Positions 31,662 through 32,363 of a stretch of DNA of 32,363 nt are shown piece by piece. Position 1 is the first letter of the stretch. Each line of letters opens with the position of its first letter. A program made the position numbers and the translations under genes. Under the pieces are notes generated by a model. That model saw only the letters and a list, made by a program, of their open reading frames with translations. It was not told the origin of the DNA and searched no databases. Source of the stretch: Planctomycetota bacterium (GTDB lineage: Bacteria > Planctomycetota > JACQVV01); the NCBI GenBank assembly GCA_016209595.1, contig JACQVV010000576.1:1-32363 (forward strand), in the 5' to 3' direction.

Positions 31662-32246
31662 ATGCCGAGCTGGCAGCGGGGTTGGCCGGCGGCGGGAGCC
31701 CTCGTCTCGGTCGCGCTCCTCGCGGGGTGCGTTCGCGAGGAGTTCGAGATCGCCCCGGACGGATCGAGGAGACCCGTCGCGGAGCCCGAGAAGGTCCCCG
31801 AACCGCCCGACCTTGCGGACCTGCCCAGGCACAGGATCGCAGAGGTCCCTTCCGGCGACACCATCGTGCTTTCGGATGGGCGCACGGTCCGCTACATCGG
31901 CGTCCAGGCTCCCCGGGCCGGCGAGGCCTTCTTCGAAGAGAGCCGCCGGGCGCACGAGCGGGTGATCCTGGAACGCGAGGTCGTGCTCGTCTATGACCAG
32001 GAGAGGATCGTCGAGGGGGTCCACCAGGCCTACGTCTACGCGGTCGTCGGGGCCCGCGAGTTGCAGGACAGGGTCCAGGCCGCCCCGGACGGAGGCGGGG
32101 ATCGCTTCTCCTTCGTCAACATGTGGGTGATCCACGCGGGGCTCGCGCGGGCCGCGCACGAGAAGGTCAACACGACCTTTCAGTATGCCTTCAGCGCCTG
32201 GGAAGAGCGCGCGAAAGAGGAGGGGGTCGGCATCTGGCAGCGCTAA
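31662..32246 (+). CDS. Staphylococcal-nuclease-fold lipoprotein, probably catalytically inactive
   Basis: 194 residues. The lipobox LLAGC makes Cys23 the predicted lipid anchor. After a Pro/Glu-rich linker the SNase fold begins near residue 55: EVPSGDTIVLSDGRTVRYIG corresponds to the DGDT strand region, and the C-terminal helices FVNMWVIHAGLARA and AFSAWEERAKEEGVGIW correspond to those of nuclease. In the RYIGVQAPR turn (77-85), which aligns with RLLLVDTPE, the calcium ligand Asp and the catalytic Glu are replaced by Gln82 and Arg85; the second catalytic Arg (in GRGLAYIY) is replaced in EGVHQAYVY. Asp66 and Arg77 remain. It could bind rather than cut a ligand in the envelope. It follows HU by 15 bases. 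Confidence 0.82.
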   Translation: MPSWQRGWPAAGALVSVALLAGCVREEFEIAPDGSRRPVAEPEKVPEPPDLADLPRHRIAEVPSGDTIVLSDGRTVRYIGVQAPRAGEAFFEESRRAHERVILEREVVLVYDQERIVEGVHQAYVYAVVGARELQDRVQAAPDGGGDRFSFVNMWVIHAGLARAAHEKVNTTFQYAFSAWEERAKEEGVGIWQR

Positions 32247-32363
32247 GGGGCTGTAAGGAAATAAATGCGTCAACACCGAGGCCGAGCGAGACGCCGCCAG
32301 GCGAGGCGCGCCGACGAAACAACCTAGCGGAGTCGGTTGTTGAGGAGGCGCAACGAAGCCTGG
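32247..32363. repeat. Repeat-like palindromic sequence at the right edge, incomplete
   Basis: The last 117 bases carry nested inverted repeats: AACAACC (32318-32324) with GGTTGTT (32335-32341) around a 10-base loop, and CCAGGC near 32297 with GCCTGG at the window end. The arms between them pair imperfectly. No gene is visible. It could be the start of a dispersed repeat or a terminator for the HU/nuclease-fold genes; the window cuts it. Confidence 0.45.

Overview
The window is about 32.4 kb of GC-rich chromosomal DNA from a Gram-negative bacterium: there are an outer-membrane beta-barrel protein, three lipoprotein-type lipoboxes and a Wza/Wzc export pair. No rRNA, tRNA, CRISPR array, transposase or phage gene was seen. 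The mix of an FGE-sulfatase protein, a zinc-ribbon protein with GspE-N-like helical repeats, a TIGR03016-like beta-barrel and many GC-rich palindromes fits a Planctomycetota- or Myxococcota-like environmental lineage. That assignment is inference and not secure.

Layout. Positions 1-5929 hold mixed-strand genes: the 3' part of an FGE-like protein, a small two-TM protein (minus), an 841-aa protein with a zinc ribbon, a long acidic tract and a basic tail, and a long-chain acyl-CoA synthetase (minus). Positions 6290-30009 form one plus-strand surface-polysaccharide locus of 18 genes: beta-barrel, Wza-like lipoprotein, Wzc-like tyrosine autokinase, an O-antigen ligase/polymerase with a soluble C-terminal half, a GT2, a Gfo/Idh oxidoreductase, two more GT2, a GT39-like GT-C, a GT9, a further GT2, a GT4, a second Wzy-like polymerase, a GT4, a methyltransferase, two GT4 and a polyprenyl-phosphate glycosylphosphotransferase. 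Positions 30024-32246 hold a small lipoprotein, a stand-alone receiver, an HU/IHF protein and a staphylococcal-nuclease-fold lipoprotein that seems to lack its catalytic residues.

How the genes work together. The glycosylphosphotransferase should load the first sugar phosphate on undecaprenyl phosphate. The GT4, GT9 and GT2 enzymes extend the repeat unit, with the methyltransferase and oxidoreductase modifying sugars or precursors. One or both Wzy-like proteins polymerise, and Wzc, Wza and the beta-barrel control length and export. Three GT2 enzymes resemble polyprenyl-phosphate-sugar synthases and lie next to a GT-C enzyme, suggesting a side branch that uses lipid-linked monosaccharides. No Wzx flippase is present in the window. 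Most junctions are ATGA, GTGA or TTGA overlaps or gaps of a few bases, so the locus is probably translationally coupled.

The most unusual layer is repetitive DNA. A palindromic element with GAGCCCATCC ends occurs twice at gene junctions, in opposite orientations. A 27-bp element occurs in two coding genes (inverted, tandemly doubled in one) and partly in a third. Runs of perfect hairpins whose loops often end in GAT are translated inside two regions; one straddles a gene junction and appears to have lengthened both proteins. A degenerate hexanucleotide palindrome fills the space between two convergent genes. Two genes (17029-20223) use leucine codons unlike their neighbours and include their own promoter-like sequence, suggesting a transferred cassette.
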